This document shows, piece by piece, positions 7,037 through 15,646 of a stretch of DNA of 57,506 nucleotides. The notes under the pieces are model-generated. The model ran no database searches and had not been told where the DNA came from. It saw only the letters and a program-made list of their open reading frames with translations. The stretch lies in contig CALQTN020000021.1 in NCBI GenBank assembly GCA_943333505.2, positions 1 to 57,506 of the forward strand, in the 5' to 3' direction. This DNA comes from Asaia bogorensis. Lineage in GTDB: Bacteria > Pseudomonadota > Alphaproteobacteria > Acetobacterales > Acetobacteraceae. The first letter of the stretch is position 1; every line of letters starts with the position of its first letter. The position numbers and the translations under genes are program-made.

Positions 7037-8590
7037 ATGTACCGTATTGATGCCCCCACTTTGCGCGGCTGGATTGAAGACGGGCAAGAACTCGCACTGC
7101 TCGATGCCCGCGAAGAAGGCGAATTCGGGGCATCCCATTTATTCTGGGCGGTGCCGTGCCCGCTGTCACGGGCCGAAACCCGCGCGCGCGCCTTGCTGCC
7201 CAATCTCGCCACCCGCATCGTGATCACCGATGACGGGCGCGGCGTTGCCGAAAAGCTCGGCGCGTATCTGGAATCGATTGGCGCCAGCAATGTCAGCATC
7301 TTAGACGGCGGCACCAAGGCTTGGGAGGCCGCCGGCTACGTGCTATTCTCCGGCGTCAACGTGCCCTCCAAGGCGTTTGGCGAGTGGATCGAACATAATT
7401 TCGGGACGGAAAGCGTCGATGCGCTGGAACTCGCCGCTTGGCTCGAAGACGGCCGCGACATGGTGGTGCTCGATAGCCGCACCATCGAGGAATACCGCCG
7501 CATGTCGATTCCGCGCGGAGTGAGCGTGCCGGGCGGCGAGCTTGCCTACCGGATCGGCGATTTGGTGCCGAATCCTGACACCCTCATCGTGGTTAATTGC
7601 GCCGGTCGTACGCGGTCCATCCTCGGTGCCGAAAGTCTTCGTCAGGCTGGGGTGCCGAACAAGGTGGTGGCGTTGCGCAATGGCACTATGGGCTGGGAAC
7701 TTGCCGGGCTCACCTGCGATCGCGGGCAGCCGGCGCTGTTCCAAGCCGGCCAGCCAGCAAGCCTCGACCTCGCCCGTCAGCGCGCGGACGGGTTCGCTAC
7801 CCGCAGCCAGGTGCAGGAAATCGATGCGGCGACCTTGGCCAGCTATCAGGCCGACCAAAGCCGAACCACCTATGTGCTCGATGTCCGTGACCCGATCGAG
7901 TTCGCCGCCGGCAGCCGTCCGGATGCGGTGTCGGCGCCGGGCGGGCAACTGGTGCAGGCCACCGATACCTGGATCGGCGTTAGGGGTGCGCGCATCGTGC
8001 TCGTCGATGATGACGGCGTGCGCGCCCGGATGAGTGCGGCATGGTTGCGTCAGATGGGCCATCGCGACGCCGTGGTGCTGCGCGAGGGACTTGCCGGTGC
8101 GATTATCTCCCAATCGTTGCCGGTCCCGGAATTGACTGCGAGCGTTGCGACGATTTCGGTCGGCGACCTGGCTGGACTGAAACACGTTGTCGTCGATCTA
8201 GCTCGCAGCATCGACTACCGCGAAGGCCATATTCCCGGCGCGATTTGGGGCATCCGCACCCGTTTGCGCCAATTGCGACTTGGGCGGACACCGCTGGTAG
8301 TGGTTACCTCCCCCGACGGCGCGCTCGCCCGGCTTGCGGTTGCGGAAATGCAAGCGCTGTCGCCGGCGCCAGTCCGTGCTCTCGAAGGCGGCACCGCCGC
8401 ATGGCGTGCCGCCGGCTTGCCGATCGTCAGCGACCGGACCGTGCCGCCCGACCATGCCTGTGTCGATTTCTATTTGCGCCCTTATGATCGCAATTCCGGG
8501 GTCGAGGACGCGATGAAGGCCTATCTGTCGTGGGAAATTGATTTGGTGCACGAAATCGAACGCGACGGCACCGTGAAGTTCGGCGTCTGA
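7037..8590 (+). CDS. Four-domain rhodanese-like protein
   Basis: A 517-residue protein built from four tandem rhodanese folds at about 1-105, 125-235, 258-365 and 372-470. Only the second has the catalytic Cys (Cys188 in VNCAGRTRSI). The equivalent positions are Asp65 in ITDDGRG, an Asp in LVDDDGVR and Ser425 in VTSPDGA. One domain would therefore carry persulfide and the others are likely structural or binding modules. The C-terminal tail DFYLRPYDRNSGVEDAM is outside the repeats. No signal peptide is seen. The start at 7037 has AGGAT upstream; the frame is open for 31 codons before it. It abuts comF. Confidence 0.88.
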   Translation: MYRIDAPTLRGWIEDGQELALLDAREEGEFGASHLFWAVPCPLSRAETRARALLPNLATRIVITDDGRGVAEKLGAYLESIGASNVSILDGGTKAWEAAGYVLFSGVNVPSKAFGEWIEHNFGTESVDALELAAWLEDGRDMVVLDSRTIEEYRRMSIPRGVSVPGGELAYRIGDLVPNPDTLIVVNCAGRTRSILGAESLRQAGVPNKVVALRNGTMGWELAGLTCDRGQPALFQAGQPASLDLARQRADGFATRSQVQEIDAATLASYQADQSRTTYVLDVRDPIEFAAGSRPDAVSAPGGQLVQATDTWIGVRGARIVLVDDDGVRARMSAAWLRQMGHRDAVVLREGLAGAIISQSLPVPELTASVATISVGDLAGLKHVVVDLARSIDYREGHIPGAIWGIRTRLRQLRLGRTPLVVVTSPDGALARLAVAEMQALSPAPVRALEGGTAAWRAAGLPIVSDRTVPPDHACVDFYLRPYDRNSGVEDAMKAYLSWEIDLVHEIERDGTVKFGV

Positions 8591-9352
8591 GTGCGCGGTC
8601 GCGCGACCAGCTTCGCGCGCTACACTGCTCGACTGGTCCTTGATCTTCTGCTGCCGCCGCAATGCTTGACCTGTGACGCGGGCGTGGAAGTTCAGGGCCA
8701 GTTCTGCGCGACGTGCTTCAAGAAGACGAGCTTTATTTCCACCCCCTGCTGTGTTTCCTGCGGCCTGCCGTTCACCCATTTCGGCCAGGCCGGAGCGGAC
8801 CAGGTCTGCCCGACTTGCACCGGCAATCCGCCGCCCTGGGGCGAGGCCCGTGCTGCAATGAGCTATGACGATCAGGCCAAGAAGATCCTGCTGCCCTTCA
8901 AGCACGCTGATCGCCAGGAACATGCATTCCCACTTGCCGCGATGATGGCCCGCGCCGGTCCAACCCTGCTCGCCCGTGCCGAGATTATCGTGCCAGTGCC
9001 GCTGCACCGCGCCAGACTGCGTGAACGGAACTATAATCAGGCGGCTCTTCTGGCCCAGGAACTCGCCAAACGCCGCCACGCTCGCGCAATCCCCGACGCG
9101 TTGATCCGTGCCCAGCCGACGGCGCCCCTCGGCAGCATGACGGCCGCCGCGCGCGCCGAAATTGTCGCCCATGCCTTCGCGGTGCGTCCGCATCGGTTGG
9201 CGGCCATTAGTGGCCAACGGATTTTGCTCGTCGACGACGTGATGACCTCGGGTGCCACCGCACGTGCCTGCACCGATGTTCTGCTCGGTGCCGGGGCGGC
9301 GTCGGTCGATGTGCTGGTCGCCGCCCGCGTGCCAGACCCGCGCCAGACCTGA
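8591..9352 (+). CDS. comF: ComF family phosphoribosyltransferase-like protein
   Basis: A 253-residue ComF/GntX protein that begins at a GTG directly after the rhodanese stop. The N-terminal region is a double zinc ribbon: CLTC (25-28), Cys39-Cys42, a Cys cluster at 53-57 and CPTC near 76. The C-terminal phosphoribosyltransferase domain has the PRPP loop ILLVDDVMTSGATA and the upstream IIVPVPLHRARLRERNYNQA signature. Relatives act in DNA uptake in competent bacteria, but in most alphaproteobacteria no competence role is established. It lies 56 bp from the downstream glutaredoxin gene. Confidence 0.9.
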   Translation: MRGRATSFARYTARLVLDLLLPPQCLTCDAGVEVQGQFCATCFKKTSFISTPCCVSCGLPFTHFGQAGADQVCPTCTGNPPPWGEARAAMSYDDQAKKILLPFKHADRQEHAFPLAAMMARAGPTLLARAEIIVPVPLHRARLRERNYNQAALLAQELAKRRHARAIPDALIRAQPTAPLGSMTAAARAEIVAHAFAVRPHRLAAISGQRILLVDDVMTSGATARACTDVLLGAGAASVDVLVAARVPDPRQT

Positions 9353-9408
9353 AGGACTTGAACCCAGCTTGCTAGGTAGCCTATTTGCGTTCGCAAAGGA
9401 GTGCCGAG

Positions 9409-9663
9409 ATGGCCAAAGTCGAAATATATACCCAGGACTGGTGCGGCTTTTGCGCGCGGGCGATGAATCTGCTGACCGCCAAGGGCGTGGCGTTCACCGA
9501 AATCCCGGCACCGCATGGCAGCGCCGAGCGTGCCGAGGCTGCGACCCGGTCTGGCGGCGGCACCACCATGCCGCAGATTTTCATTAATGGCGCGCATATT
9601 GGCGGCAGCGATGATCTGATGGCTTTGGAGCGGGCGGGGAAACTCGACGGCCTGCTAACATAG
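9409..9663 (+). CDS. grxC: Glutaredoxin 3
   Basis: An 84-residue dithiol glutaredoxin. The active site is Cys12-Gly-Phe-Cys15 (QDWCGFCARA) in place of the usual CPYC. The TMPQIFINGAHIGGSDDL segment holds the cis-proline and the glutathione-binding GG-DD motif. It reduces disulfides and mixed glutathione disulfides in the cytosol. The start at 9409 follows AAAGGAG with good spacing; the frame extends 8 codons upstream. The comF-grxC order is common in alphaproteobacteria. Confidence 0.92.
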   Translation: MAKVEIYTQDWCGFCARAMNLLTAKGVAFTEIPAPHGSAERAEAATRSGGGTTMPQIFINGAHIGGSDDLMALERAGKLDGLLT

Positions 9664-9675
9664 GCCAGGGAAGGT

Positions 9676-9806
9676 CTTCTTTTGTGAACCAAAAGAAGCA
9701 AAAACCCCCCACTTTGTTGCCGTTGGCTCGGTTTTCTTCGTACACTCAAGCTAACGGCAGGAACCATCAAAAAGTTTTTTCTGGTTCTTTTTGTTCACAA
9801 AAAGAA
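9676..9806. repeat. Full-length nested palindromic repeat (MITE-like), about 131 bp
   Basis: The two ends are inverted copies of a near-palindrome (CTTCTTTTGTGAACCAAAAG at 9676; TTCTTTTTGT-TC-ACAAAAAGAA at 9785-9806). Inside is a second stem, GTTGCCGTTGGCT (9716) against AGCTAACGGCAGG (9749). The reverse complement of the right arm aligns with 49306-49365 almost base for base, which shows that this is a dispersed unit. It carries no reading frame. Solo end palindromes occur at 26721, 31589 and 45295, and solo central hairpins at 48168 and 49350. Confidence 0.7.
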
Positions 9807-9814
9807 CTGCTTCC

Positions 9815-9830
9815 TTAGGATTTCTCCTAA
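9815..9830 (+). promoter_or_regulatory. Hairpin abutting the tyrS start codon
   Basis: TTAGGA and TCCTAA form a perfect 6-bp stem with a TTTC loop, immediately before the ATG at 9831. The only Shine-Dalgarno-like sequence (AGGA) lies in the left arm, so the hairpin would hide it. Related but less symmetric leaders precede hslU (31612-31629) and the Lhr-like helicase (45318-45338). Confidence 0.45.
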
Positions 9831-11072
9831 ATGCTAAAAAGCGACTTCCTACAAGAAGCCACTGAACGTGGTTTCGTCTTCCAGTGCACCGATCAGGACG
9901 GACTGGATGCTGCCTGCCGCAACGGCAGCATCGCAGGCTATATCGGGTACGACCTGACCGCGGACAGCCTGCATGTCGGGCATATGGTGCAGATTATGCT
10001 GCTGCGCCTGTTGCAGCGCCACGGTCACAAGCCGGTTGCGTTGATGGGGGGCGGCACCAGTAAGATTGGCGACCCGAGCTTCCGGGAAGAAGCACGCCAG
10101 TTGCTGACCGACGCGCAACTGGCGGTCAACCAGGCCGGGATAGTGCGCAACATCTCGCCGTTTCTGCGCTTCGGCGATGGTCCGACAGACGCCATTATGC
10201 CGAACAACGCGGACTGGCTCGACAAGCTCGGCTACATTGAATTGCTGCGCGAGATCGGTCCGCATTTTTCAATCAGCCGGATGCTGTCGTTCGACAGCGT
10301 GAAGTCGCGGCTTGATCGCGAACAGGGGCTGACCTTCCTCGAATTCAACTATTCGATCCTGCAAAGCTACGATTTCCGTGAGTTGAACCGCCGCCATGGG
10401 GTGACCTTGCAGATGGGCGGGTCAGATCAGTGGGGCAACATTGTTTCCGGCATCGATTTGGTACGCCGGACCGATGGCAAGCAGGTCTTTGGCCTGACCA
10501 CGCCACTGATTGCGACTGCATCGGGTGCCAAGATGGGCAAGACCGCGCAAGGGGCGGTCTGGCTTACCGAAGATCGGCTGCCAGTATTCGATTACTGGCA
10601 GTTCTGGCGCAACACCGAAGACGCTGATGTCGGCCGCTTCATGCGCCTGTTCACCGATATTCCGCTCGCTGAAATCACCCGCTTGGAAAAGCTTGGTGGT
10701 GCAGAAATTAATGAAGCAAAGAAAATCCTCGCGACGGCGGCAACGTCGTTGGCGCACGGCGCCGCCAAAGCCGACGCCGCTGCTGAGGCTGCCCGCCAGG
10801 CGTTTGAAGCCGGTGGCGGCGCGGAAAACCTTCCGCTGGTGTCGGTGCCGATCACCGATATCGGTGATGGCCTGCCAGTGTTCCGCCTGCTGGTGATCGC
10901 CGGTTTAGTGGCCAGCAATGCCGAAGGCCGACGCCTGATTAAGGGCGGCGGGGCGAGGGTCGATGATATTGCGATGAGCGATGAAACTGCGACGATTGGG
11001 GTGGACGCGCTGGCGCGCGGCATCAAGCTTTCATCGGGCAAGAAACATCATCGGCTGGTGCGCGCGGGATAA
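9831..11072 (+). CDS. tyrS: Tyrosyl-tRNA synthetase
   Basis: A 413-residue class I aminoacyl-tRNA synthetase that charges tRNA-Tyr. The ATP-binding HIGH motif is HVGH at 48-51 and the KMSKS loop is KMGKT near 235. [24 protein letters not shown] and the C-terminal S4-like RNA-binding domain ([20 protein letters not shown]) are typical of bacterial TyrRS. Start and length agree with the family. The leader contains a palindromic repeat and a start-proximal hairpin rather than a T-box, as expected outside Firmicutes. Confidence 0.96.
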   Translation: MLKSDFLQEATERGFVFQCTDQDGLDAACRNGSIAGYIGYDLTADSLHVGHMVQIMLLRLLQRHGHKPVALMGGGTSKIGDPSFREEARQLLTDAQLAVNQAGIVRNISPFLRFGDGPTDAIMPNNADWLDKLGYIELLREIGPHFSISRMLSFDSVKSRLDREQGLTFLEFNYSILQSYDFRELNRRHGVTLQMGGSDQWGNIVSGIDLVRRTDGKQVFGLTTPLIATASGAKMGKTAQGAVWLTEDRLPVFDYWQFWRNTEDADVGRFMRLFTDIPLAEITRLEKLGGAEINEAKKILATAATSLAHGAAKADAAAEAARQAFEAGGGAENLPLVSVPITDIGDGLPVFRLLVIAGLVASNAEGRRLIKGGGARVDDIAMSDETATIGVDALARGIKLSSGKKHHRLVRAG

Positions 11073-11143
11073 CGTTCACGGGTGGTTGCCTTTCACCCCG
11101 TCCTGATGGTCTGATACGCGCCTCAGGGGAGGCTCCGAATAAT

Positions 11144-12310
11144 ATGACCCGTCCATTCGCCGGTTTGCGCGTGCTTGATTTTGCCACCACCATTGCCGGC
11201 CCTTATTGTGCCCGGCTGCTTGCCGATGGCGGTGCTGAGGTCGTCAAGATCGAAACCGCTGAGGGTGAGTTGATGCGCAACCGCCCGCCGTATCGCAATG
11301 GTGCAAGCACGGCGTATGGCCAGCTCAATGCCGGTAAGCGCAGCTTGGTGCTCGACCTGAAAAATCCGGCGTCGGTCGAAGTGGTCAAAAAGCTGGTCGC
11401 CATGGCCGATATCCTGGTTGAGAACTTCCGCCCAGGCGTGATGAAGCGGTTCGGGTTGAACTACGACGTGCTGGCAGCGATCAATCCCAAGCTGATTTAC
11501 ACGGCAATCTCTGGCTTTGGGCAGACTGGTCCGTCCGCGGGGTTGGCGGCTTACGCGCCAGCGGTTCATGCGTCATCCGGATTCGATCTCACCCATCTGA
11601 CCTTCCAGGAAGGTCGCACCCGGCCGGATAATTGCGGCATCTATGTCGCTGACATTCTGACCGGCACCTACGCCTATGGCGCGACGGTAACAGCGCTCGT
11701 GCAGCGCGGCGTGACTGGGCGCGGGCAGATGGTGGATGTGTCGATGCTCGAATCGATGCTCGCGCTGACCCTGGGTGAGGTGCAGGCCGCACAATTCCCG
11801 GTCTCCCCGCCGGGCCGGCCGATGTTTGGGCCAGTCGCCACCAAGGACGGCTTCATCATGCCAGCGATTGCATCGGAACGGTCGTTCCAGAACATCGCCA
11901 CCGCCGCTGGCAGGCCAGACTGGGTCACCGATCCACGCTTCGCGGTCTTTGCTGACCGGCGGGACAATTGGGGCCATTTTGTTGATGAGCTGGAAGAATG
12001 GTCCACCAAGCTTACCACTGGCGAGGTTGAGGCCGCCCTCAACAAGGCTGGCGTGCCGTGCTCGGTTTACCGGACCGTTGCCGAAGCGCTGCAAGATCCG
12101 CAACTCGCCCATCGCGGCGCGCTGGCAACTGTCAACGACGCCGGCGGCAGCTTCAAGGTGATGAACCCGCCGTACCGGCTATCAGACGCCGACACCAGCG
12201 TGCAGGGGTTCGCCGCTGGCTTGGGCGAGCACAGCCGGGTGGTCCTTGCTGAAGCGGGCTACAGCCCGGCGGAGATCGATACGCTGATCTCCACCGGAGC
12301 CGCTGCCTAA
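11144..12310 (+). CDS. Class III CoA transferase (CaiB/BaiF family)
   Basis: A 388-residue family III CoA transferase that moves CoA between carboxylic acids through an aspartyl-CoA thioester. The catalytic Asp is Asp170 in CGIYVADILTGTYA. LRVLDFATTIAGPYCARLLADGGAEVVKIE and VENFRPGVMKRFGL are conserved family segments. The substrate (formyl-, succinyl-, carnitine- or acyl-CoA) cannot be assigned. The gene is isolated, following tyrS with a 71-bp gap and convergent with the binding-protein gene, with the two stops adjoining. Confidence 0.9.
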   Translation: MTRPFAGLRVLDFATTIAGPYCARLLADGGAEVVKIETAEGELMRNRPPYRNGASTAYGQLNAGKRSLVLDLKNPASVEVVKKLVAMADILVENFRPGVMKRFGLNYDVLAAINPKLIYTAISGFGQTGPSAGLAAYAPAVHASSGFDLTHLTFQEGRTRPDNCGIYVADILTGTYAYGATVTALVQRGVTGRGQMVDVSMLESMLALTLGEVQAAQFPVSPPGRPMFGPVATKDGFIMPAIASERSFQNIATAAGRPDWVTDPRFAVFADRRDNWGHFVDELEEWSTKLTTGEVEAALNKAGVPCSVYRTVAEALQDPQLAHRGALATVNDAGGSFKVMNPPYRLSDADTSVQGFAAGLGEHSRVVLAEAGYSPAEIDTLISTGAAA

Positions 12311-13507
12311 TTACTCGCCGATGACCTCGCCATGGGGGATCCATGCCCGACCATCGAAGCGCACCAGGCGCAGTTGGCGGATCGGGTAGTAGTTGTCTGG
12401 CGAGGTCTTGATGCGAATACCCGGCTGTAGCAGTGGCAGTTCGAGATTGAGGGACGCCGCCTGCTTGAGGATGTTGGCGCGGCTTAGATCATTGCCGCAC
12501 TGCTTCAGAACCTGGACCAGGGTTTGTGCGGATGTGTAGCCGTAAGCGTTGTTGAGGTCGGTGGCGTCACCATCAGGGTAGTATTTTTTCATCCAGGCCT
12601 GAAAGGCCTGGAACCCTGGATCGGCTGCCCATTGTGGGTCGGTCGGGTCTTTCAGATAGGCGCTGGTGAAAATTCCCACCGACTTTTCGAGGCCGGCCGG
12701 CGCAAGGCCGGATGATACGGATGACCCGACATTGGCCATGAAATAGAGTGGCTTCCAACCCATTTCATAAACTTTGCGGATGGTCATCGCGGCAAATTTG
12801 GGAATACCGGTGGCGAAGAACACGTCGGCGCCGGAGCTCTTCAGTGACACAAGCTGCGAATCGACTGTGGGGTCGGTGACTTCGTAGGTTGCGCTGGCCA
12901 CGATCATCTTGTCGGCCTTATCGCCGAGGCCCTGGCGGAAGCCCTTGTAGTAATCTTTGCCGCTGTCGTCGTTCTGATAAAGCACCGCAATCTTGCCGTT
13001 CGGCTTGGTTTGCAGCGCGTATTTTGCGTAAACATGGCCTTCGGTCTGGTAGGTCGGCTGCCAGCCCATCGTCCATGGGAAATGACTTGGGTCACCGAAC
13101 TGGGTGGCGCCGGTGGCGACGAAAATCTGCGGTATTTTCTTGTCGTTCAGATAGCGCCGCGTTGCCATCACCGGGGGCGTCCCAAGCTGTTGGAAGATGA
13201 ACGACACTTCGTCTTGTTCGATCAAACGCCGGGTCATTTCCAGAGTCTTGGGCGGCTGGTAGCCATCGTCGAGACTGATCAGGTTGATCTTGCGGCCATT
13301 TACCCCGCCCTGCTCGTTGATCATCTTCACATAAGCCAGCTGCGCGCGGCCGATTGTGCCGTAGGACGAGGCCGGGCCGGAGTAGGGCATGGTCTGGCCG
13401 ATCTTAATCTCGGTCGCCGACACGCCTGGCATGGTCTGCGCCCGGGCAATGGCCGGCGCGGCCAGGACGGCGCCCGCGGTGAGGAGGTGGCGACGCGATA
13501 GCGACAT
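12311..13507 (-). CDS. Branched-chain amino acid/amide-type ABC substrate-binding protein
   Basis: A 398-residue periplasmic binding protein of the Peripla_BP_6 (LivK/AmiC) group. The N-terminus MSLSRRHLLTAGAVLAAPAI has a twin-Arg Tat-like signal, with likely cleavage after ARA (residue 23). The mature protein has the typical opening SATEIKIGQTMPYSGPAS and the YKGFRQGL and GWKPLYFMANVGSS segments of the two lobes. The start at 13507 is chosen because of the signal peptide and an AAGGGAA site; the frame extends 29 codons upstream. No permease or ATPase genes accompany it, so its transporter partner is elsewhere or it acts as an orphan receptor. Confidence 0.9.
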   Translation of the reverse strand: MSLSRRHLLTAGAVLAAPAIARAQTMPGVSATEIKIGQTMPYSGPASSYGTIGRAQLAYVKMINEQGGVNGRKINLISLDDGYQPPKTLEMTRRLIEQDEVSFIFQQLGTPPVMATRRYLNDKKIPQIFVATGATQFGDPSHFPWTMGWQPTYQTEGHVYAKYALQTKPNGKIAVLYQNDDSGKDYYKGFRQGLGDKADKMIVASATYEVTDPTVDSQLVSLKSSGADVFFATGIPKFAAMTIRKVYEMGWKPLYFMANVGSSVSSGLAPAGLEKSVGIFTSAYLKDPTDPQWAADPGFQAFQAWMKKYYPDGDATDLNNAYGYTSAQTLVQVLKQCGNDLSRANILKQAASLNLELPLLQPGIRIKTSPDNYYPIRQLRLVRFDGRAWIPHGEVIGE

Positions 13508-13656
13508 AGGCGGTTCCCTTCGAGTTTCTGCTTGGGCGATACGTGGCGATGGCAAAGAAGGCAAGGTTTCCCTGGTTTGAAAACAATGAGCCAATAGACC
13601 CGCTTTGCGCTACGGCCATGAACAGCGTTACCCTGCTTGAAACAGGGGGAACTGGT

Positions 13657-15255
13657 ATGAGCAACGAAGCGCAATTCGACTATATCATCGTGGGCGCGGG
13701 CTCGGCCGGGGCCGCACTCGCGGCGCGGCTGACCGAGGTCTCGACCAATAAGGTGCTGCTGCTCGAGGCTGGTAAGGCAAGCCACCCCTATACCCGCTTC
13801 CCGATCAGCTTCGGGCTGCTGCTTGATAATCCGGCCGCTAATTGGCGCTATCGGTCTGAGCCTGAGGCGGGTACCAAGAACCGTGAAATTCCAGTGCCGC
13901 GCGGCAAGGTACTGGGCGGGTCGAGCGCGATCAACGGGCTGGTTTATGTCCGGGGCCAGCCGCTCGATTTCAACACCTGGGCGCAGATGGGCAATCGCGG
14001 TTGGACTTGGGATGATGTTGCCCCGGTTTTCCGACGGATGGAGGATTATCGCGGAGGATCCGCCAACGGGCGCGGGGTGGGCGGGCCGTTGAAGGTCCAG
14101 GAAGTGCCGGACCAGAACAGACTTTATGATGCCTGGTTTGCCGCTGCCAAAGCCGCTGGATTCAAGCACAACCCAGATTATAACAGCGAAGATCAGGAAG
14201 GCGTGGTCAAAACCCAGACCACCATCAGCAAGGGCGTCCGCCAGTCCACCGCCGAAGTCTATCTGAAGCCCGCGATGGGCCGCCCAAACCTGACCATCGT
14301 GACGGAGGCCGCAACCCGGAAAGTACTGCTTGAGGGCAAGAAATGCGTCGGCGTGGTCTACGCGCGCCACGGCCAGACCGTCACCGCGCGCGCCGGCAAG
14401 GAAGTGATCCTGTGCGCCGGCGCGGTGGCGACGCCGCAATTGCTCGAATTATCCGGTATTGGCCGGGCAGAAATCCTGGAGCAATTCGGCATTCCGGTGC
14501 TGCACGAACTGAACGCGGTGGGGGAGAATTTCCGCGACCACCTCAACGCCCGAATTCAGTGGAAAGTCTCGGCTGGCAGTGGTTCCTATAATATGCGGGC
14601 CCGGGGGCTGGGATTGGTCGGTGAAGCGTTCCGCTATCTCTTTCAGCAGGGCGGCTTCTTCAGTCTGCCGTCAGCGCCGGTGCTCGCCTTCCTTCGCACC
14701 AGACCGGAACTCGAAGCCCCTGATGTGCAAATGCACCTGGTGCCCTACGCGATCAAGAACCCGAAGAAGCGCCAGGTGCATGATTTCCCCGGCATGACGG
14801 TGTCTGTCTACCAGCTGCGCCCTGAAAGCCTGGGGTCAATCCATATCCGCTCTGCTGACCCCGATGCCCAGCCGGCGATAAAGTTCAACTTCCTGCACGA
14901 TCCGATCGATCAGGCGGCGATGGTTGAAGGCTTCAAGATGATCCGCAAGATCATCAACGCGGGCCCGATGGACGGCATTCGTGGCGAGGAATGGTCGCCG
15001 GGACCCAAAGTGTCGACCGATGCGGAAATCCTTGACTATATCAGGGGCGCTGCCGAAACCGCCTATCATCCGATTGGTACCTGCCGGATGGGGCAGGGGC
15101 CGAATACGGTCGTCGATGATCGGCTGCGTGTGCATGGGATTGAGGGGCTGCGGGTTGCTGACGCCTCGATTTTCCCAACCATGCCGTCGGGGAACACCAA
15201 TGCGCCATCGATCATGATCGGAGAACGTGCGGCCGATTTCATTATGGGCCGGTAG
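13657..15255 (+). CDS. GMC family FAD-dependent oxidoreductase
   Basis: A 532-residue glucose-methanol-choline oxidoreductase, closest in style to choline and alcohol dehydrogenases. The FAD loop is VGAGSAG (residues 12-18), GMC signature 1 is [13 protein letters not shown] and signature 2 is [15 protein letters not shown]. The active-site His is His471 in [10 protein letters not shown], paired with the Asn/His region [17 protein letters not shown]. The substrate is unknown. The start follows GGGGGA, which lies in a small CCCTG/CAGGG stem. The TAG stop is formed by the first bases of a dispersed palindromic repeat. It diverges from the binding-protein gene. Confidence 0.92.
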   Translation: MSNEAQFDYIIVGAGSAGAALAARLTEVSTNKVLLLEAGKASHPYTRFPISFGLLLDNPAANWRYRSEPEAGTKNREIPVPRGKVLGGSSAINGLVYVRGQPLDFNTWAQMGNRGWTWDDVAPVFRRMEDYRGGSANGRGVGGPLKVQEVPDQNRLYDAWFAAAKAAGFKHNPDYNSEDQEGVVKTQTTISKGVRQSTAEVYLKPAMGRPNLTIVTEAATRKVLLEGKKCVGVVYARHGQTVTARAGKEVILCAGAVATPQLLELSGIGRAEILEQFGIPVLHELNAVGENFRDHLNARIQWKVSAGSGSYNMRARGLGLVGEAFRYLFQQGGFFSLPSAPVLAFLRTRPELEAPDVQMHLVPYAIKNPKKRQVHDFPGMTVSVYQLRPESLGSIHIRSADPDAQPAIKFNFLHDPIDQAAMVEGFKMIRKIINAGPMDGIRGEEWSPGPKVSTDAEILDYIRGAAETAYHPIGTCRMGQGPNTVVDDRLRVHGIEGLRVADASIFPTMPSGNTNAPSIMIGERAADFIMGR

Positions 15256-15359
15256 ATCATCATTCGTTCAATCGGCTTCGATTGGACGAATAAGGATGAT
15301 CGTGAAAACAAGACCCTAGAGCGTGTCTGCTGATCCAACTTCAACGGATCGCGCCCTAG
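15253..15359 (-). repeat. Composite palindromic repeat, copy 2 (complete)
   Basis: An inverted copy of the element at 57255-57362. It holds the CGTTCAATCG/CGATTGGACG hairpin (15263-15286) with flanking ATCAT/ATGAT, then GTGAAAAC, then a second CTAG-bounded stem at 15316-15359 (CTAGAGCGTG against CGCGCCCTAG, two mismatches). The left end overlaps the stop codon of the GMC gene. There is no coding capacity. Confidence 0.8.
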
Positions 15360-15364
15360 GACGG

Positions 15365-15646
15365 CTACTCGCTGGGTGCCACAGCTTTTGCAGCCCGGGT
15401 CGGCACCCGGCAGTCGCGTGCGACCTTGTCGTTCCAGCTTGCACAATGCCCGTTGGTCTTGCGGCACCCCGGCCCGCCGCGGGTGCCGCAGCCGCGATGG
15501 ACAGGGTCGTTATAGAGCACGCAGTCGGGAGGGCGGACGATGCAGCTCGCTGGTCCATCGCCGGACGCCCCGCCTCCTGGGCGGGCTGTGGGTTGCGCTG
15601 CAGCCGGCACAGCAAAGGCCAGCAGGAGCAGCAATGCCCGGATCAT
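15365..15646 (-). CDS. Small exported six-cysteine protein
   Basis: A 93-residue protein of unknown function. Residues 1-17 ([17 protein letters not shown]) are a clear signal peptide with an AxA cleavage site. The mature part is Gly/Pro-rich and has six Cys (in SC, DC, GCG, GCR, HC and DC), enough for three disulfides in the periplasm. No metal-binding or enzyme motif is recognised. The ATG overlaps the stop of ygfZ (ATGA), so it is probably translated from the same message. The coupling and the clean signal peptide make it a real gene rather than a chance frame. Confidence 0.65.
   Translation of the reverse strand: MIRALLLLLAFAVPAAAQPTARPGGGASGDGPASCIVRPPDCVLYNDPVHRGCGTRGGPGCRKTNGHCASWNDKVARDCRVPTRAAKAVAPSE

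Noticed and set aside
13543-13656. N-terminal extension of the GMC oxidoreductase
   Set aside because: The family begins at the FAD-binding strand shortly after 13657, and a good ribosome site precedes that Met; the extension overlaps the divergent promoter.
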